Both the position numbers and the translations under genes were made by a program. Under the pieces are notes generated by a model. The model had not been told where the DNA came from. It searched no databases and was given only the letters and a program-made list of their open reading frames with translations. From assembly GCA_900546575.1 (NCBI GenBank), contig URDM01000078.1, positions 1-13,386 of the forward strand: DNA of 13,386 nucleotides. Reading direction: 5' to 3'. This stretch comes from an uncultured Prevotella sp. GTDB taxonomy: Bacteria; Bacteroidota; Bacteroidia; Bacteroidales; Bacteroidaceae. How positions within the stretch are numbered: the stretch's first letter is position 1; each line of letters begins with the position of its first letter. Of the stretch, positions 13,365-13,386 are shown piece by piece.

Positions 13365-13386
13365 CCGCCAAATCAAAATCAATAAA

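Noticed and set aside
12444..13386. CRISPR array, tRNA or rRNA in the right-hand spacer
   Set aside because: No regularly spaced repeats of CRISPR length, no cloverleaf with a T-loop GTTC motif, and no rRNA-like segment was seen.

Overview
The window looks like a chromosomal segment from the Bacteroidota, most likely a Prevotella-like member of the Bacteroidales. Three things point there: protein sequences of that type, candidate promoters built on the Bacteroidota -7 motif TAnnTTTG rather than sigma70 boxes, and A-rich leaders in place of Shine-Dalgarno sequences. Most of it is housekeeping DNA on the minus strand, with one plus-strand gene and a 0.94 kb stretch with no intact gene at the right end. 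The family names rest on recognised motifs, without any database search.

Block 1 (1-3886, minus strand) reads hisH, hisA, hisF, hisIE, an ftsE-type ABC ATPase, then an aspartate kinase cut by the window edge. The gaps are 30 nt or so at most, with an ATGA overlap at hisH/hisA and a 35-nt overlap at hisA/hisF, so this looks like one operon. It covers the middle of histidine synthesis (PR-ATP pyrophosphohydrolase, PR-AMP cyclohydrolase, HisA isomerase and the HisH/HisF synthase). It then runs into a divisome-type ATPase and the first step of the aspartate/lysine/DAP pathway. A TAnnTTTG box lies about 85 nt upstream of hisH.

Block 2 (4111-6524, minus strand) is a small putative lipoprotein gene followed 11 nt later by an ABC-F translation-factor ATPase. 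Block 3 (6525-7577) is a divergent promoter region driving a plus-strand metallo-beta-lactamase-fold hydrolase of the YycJ/WalJ type. It converges on the next operon across a strong hairpin terminator. An 18-position hairpin in its leader is fully paired only as minus-strand RNA.

Block 4 (7631-12443, minus strand) is rho followed by uvrA with a one-nucleotide gap. Rho carries a long low-complexity insert. Its short leader holds a hairpin plus a run of seven U, resembling an intrinsic terminator between promoter and start codon.

Block 5 (12444-13386) has no intact gene. It contains the rho promoter and leader, a decayed phage antirepressor (BRO-N) fragment, two hairpins just upstream of that fragment on the same strand, short inverted and tandem repeats, and a good plus-strand promoter at the right edge for a gene outside the window. 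Blocks 1-4 are ordinary core metabolism and information processing. The most interesting material is the RNA structures in the rho and MBL leaders, the BRO remnant with its hairpins, and the Rho insert.
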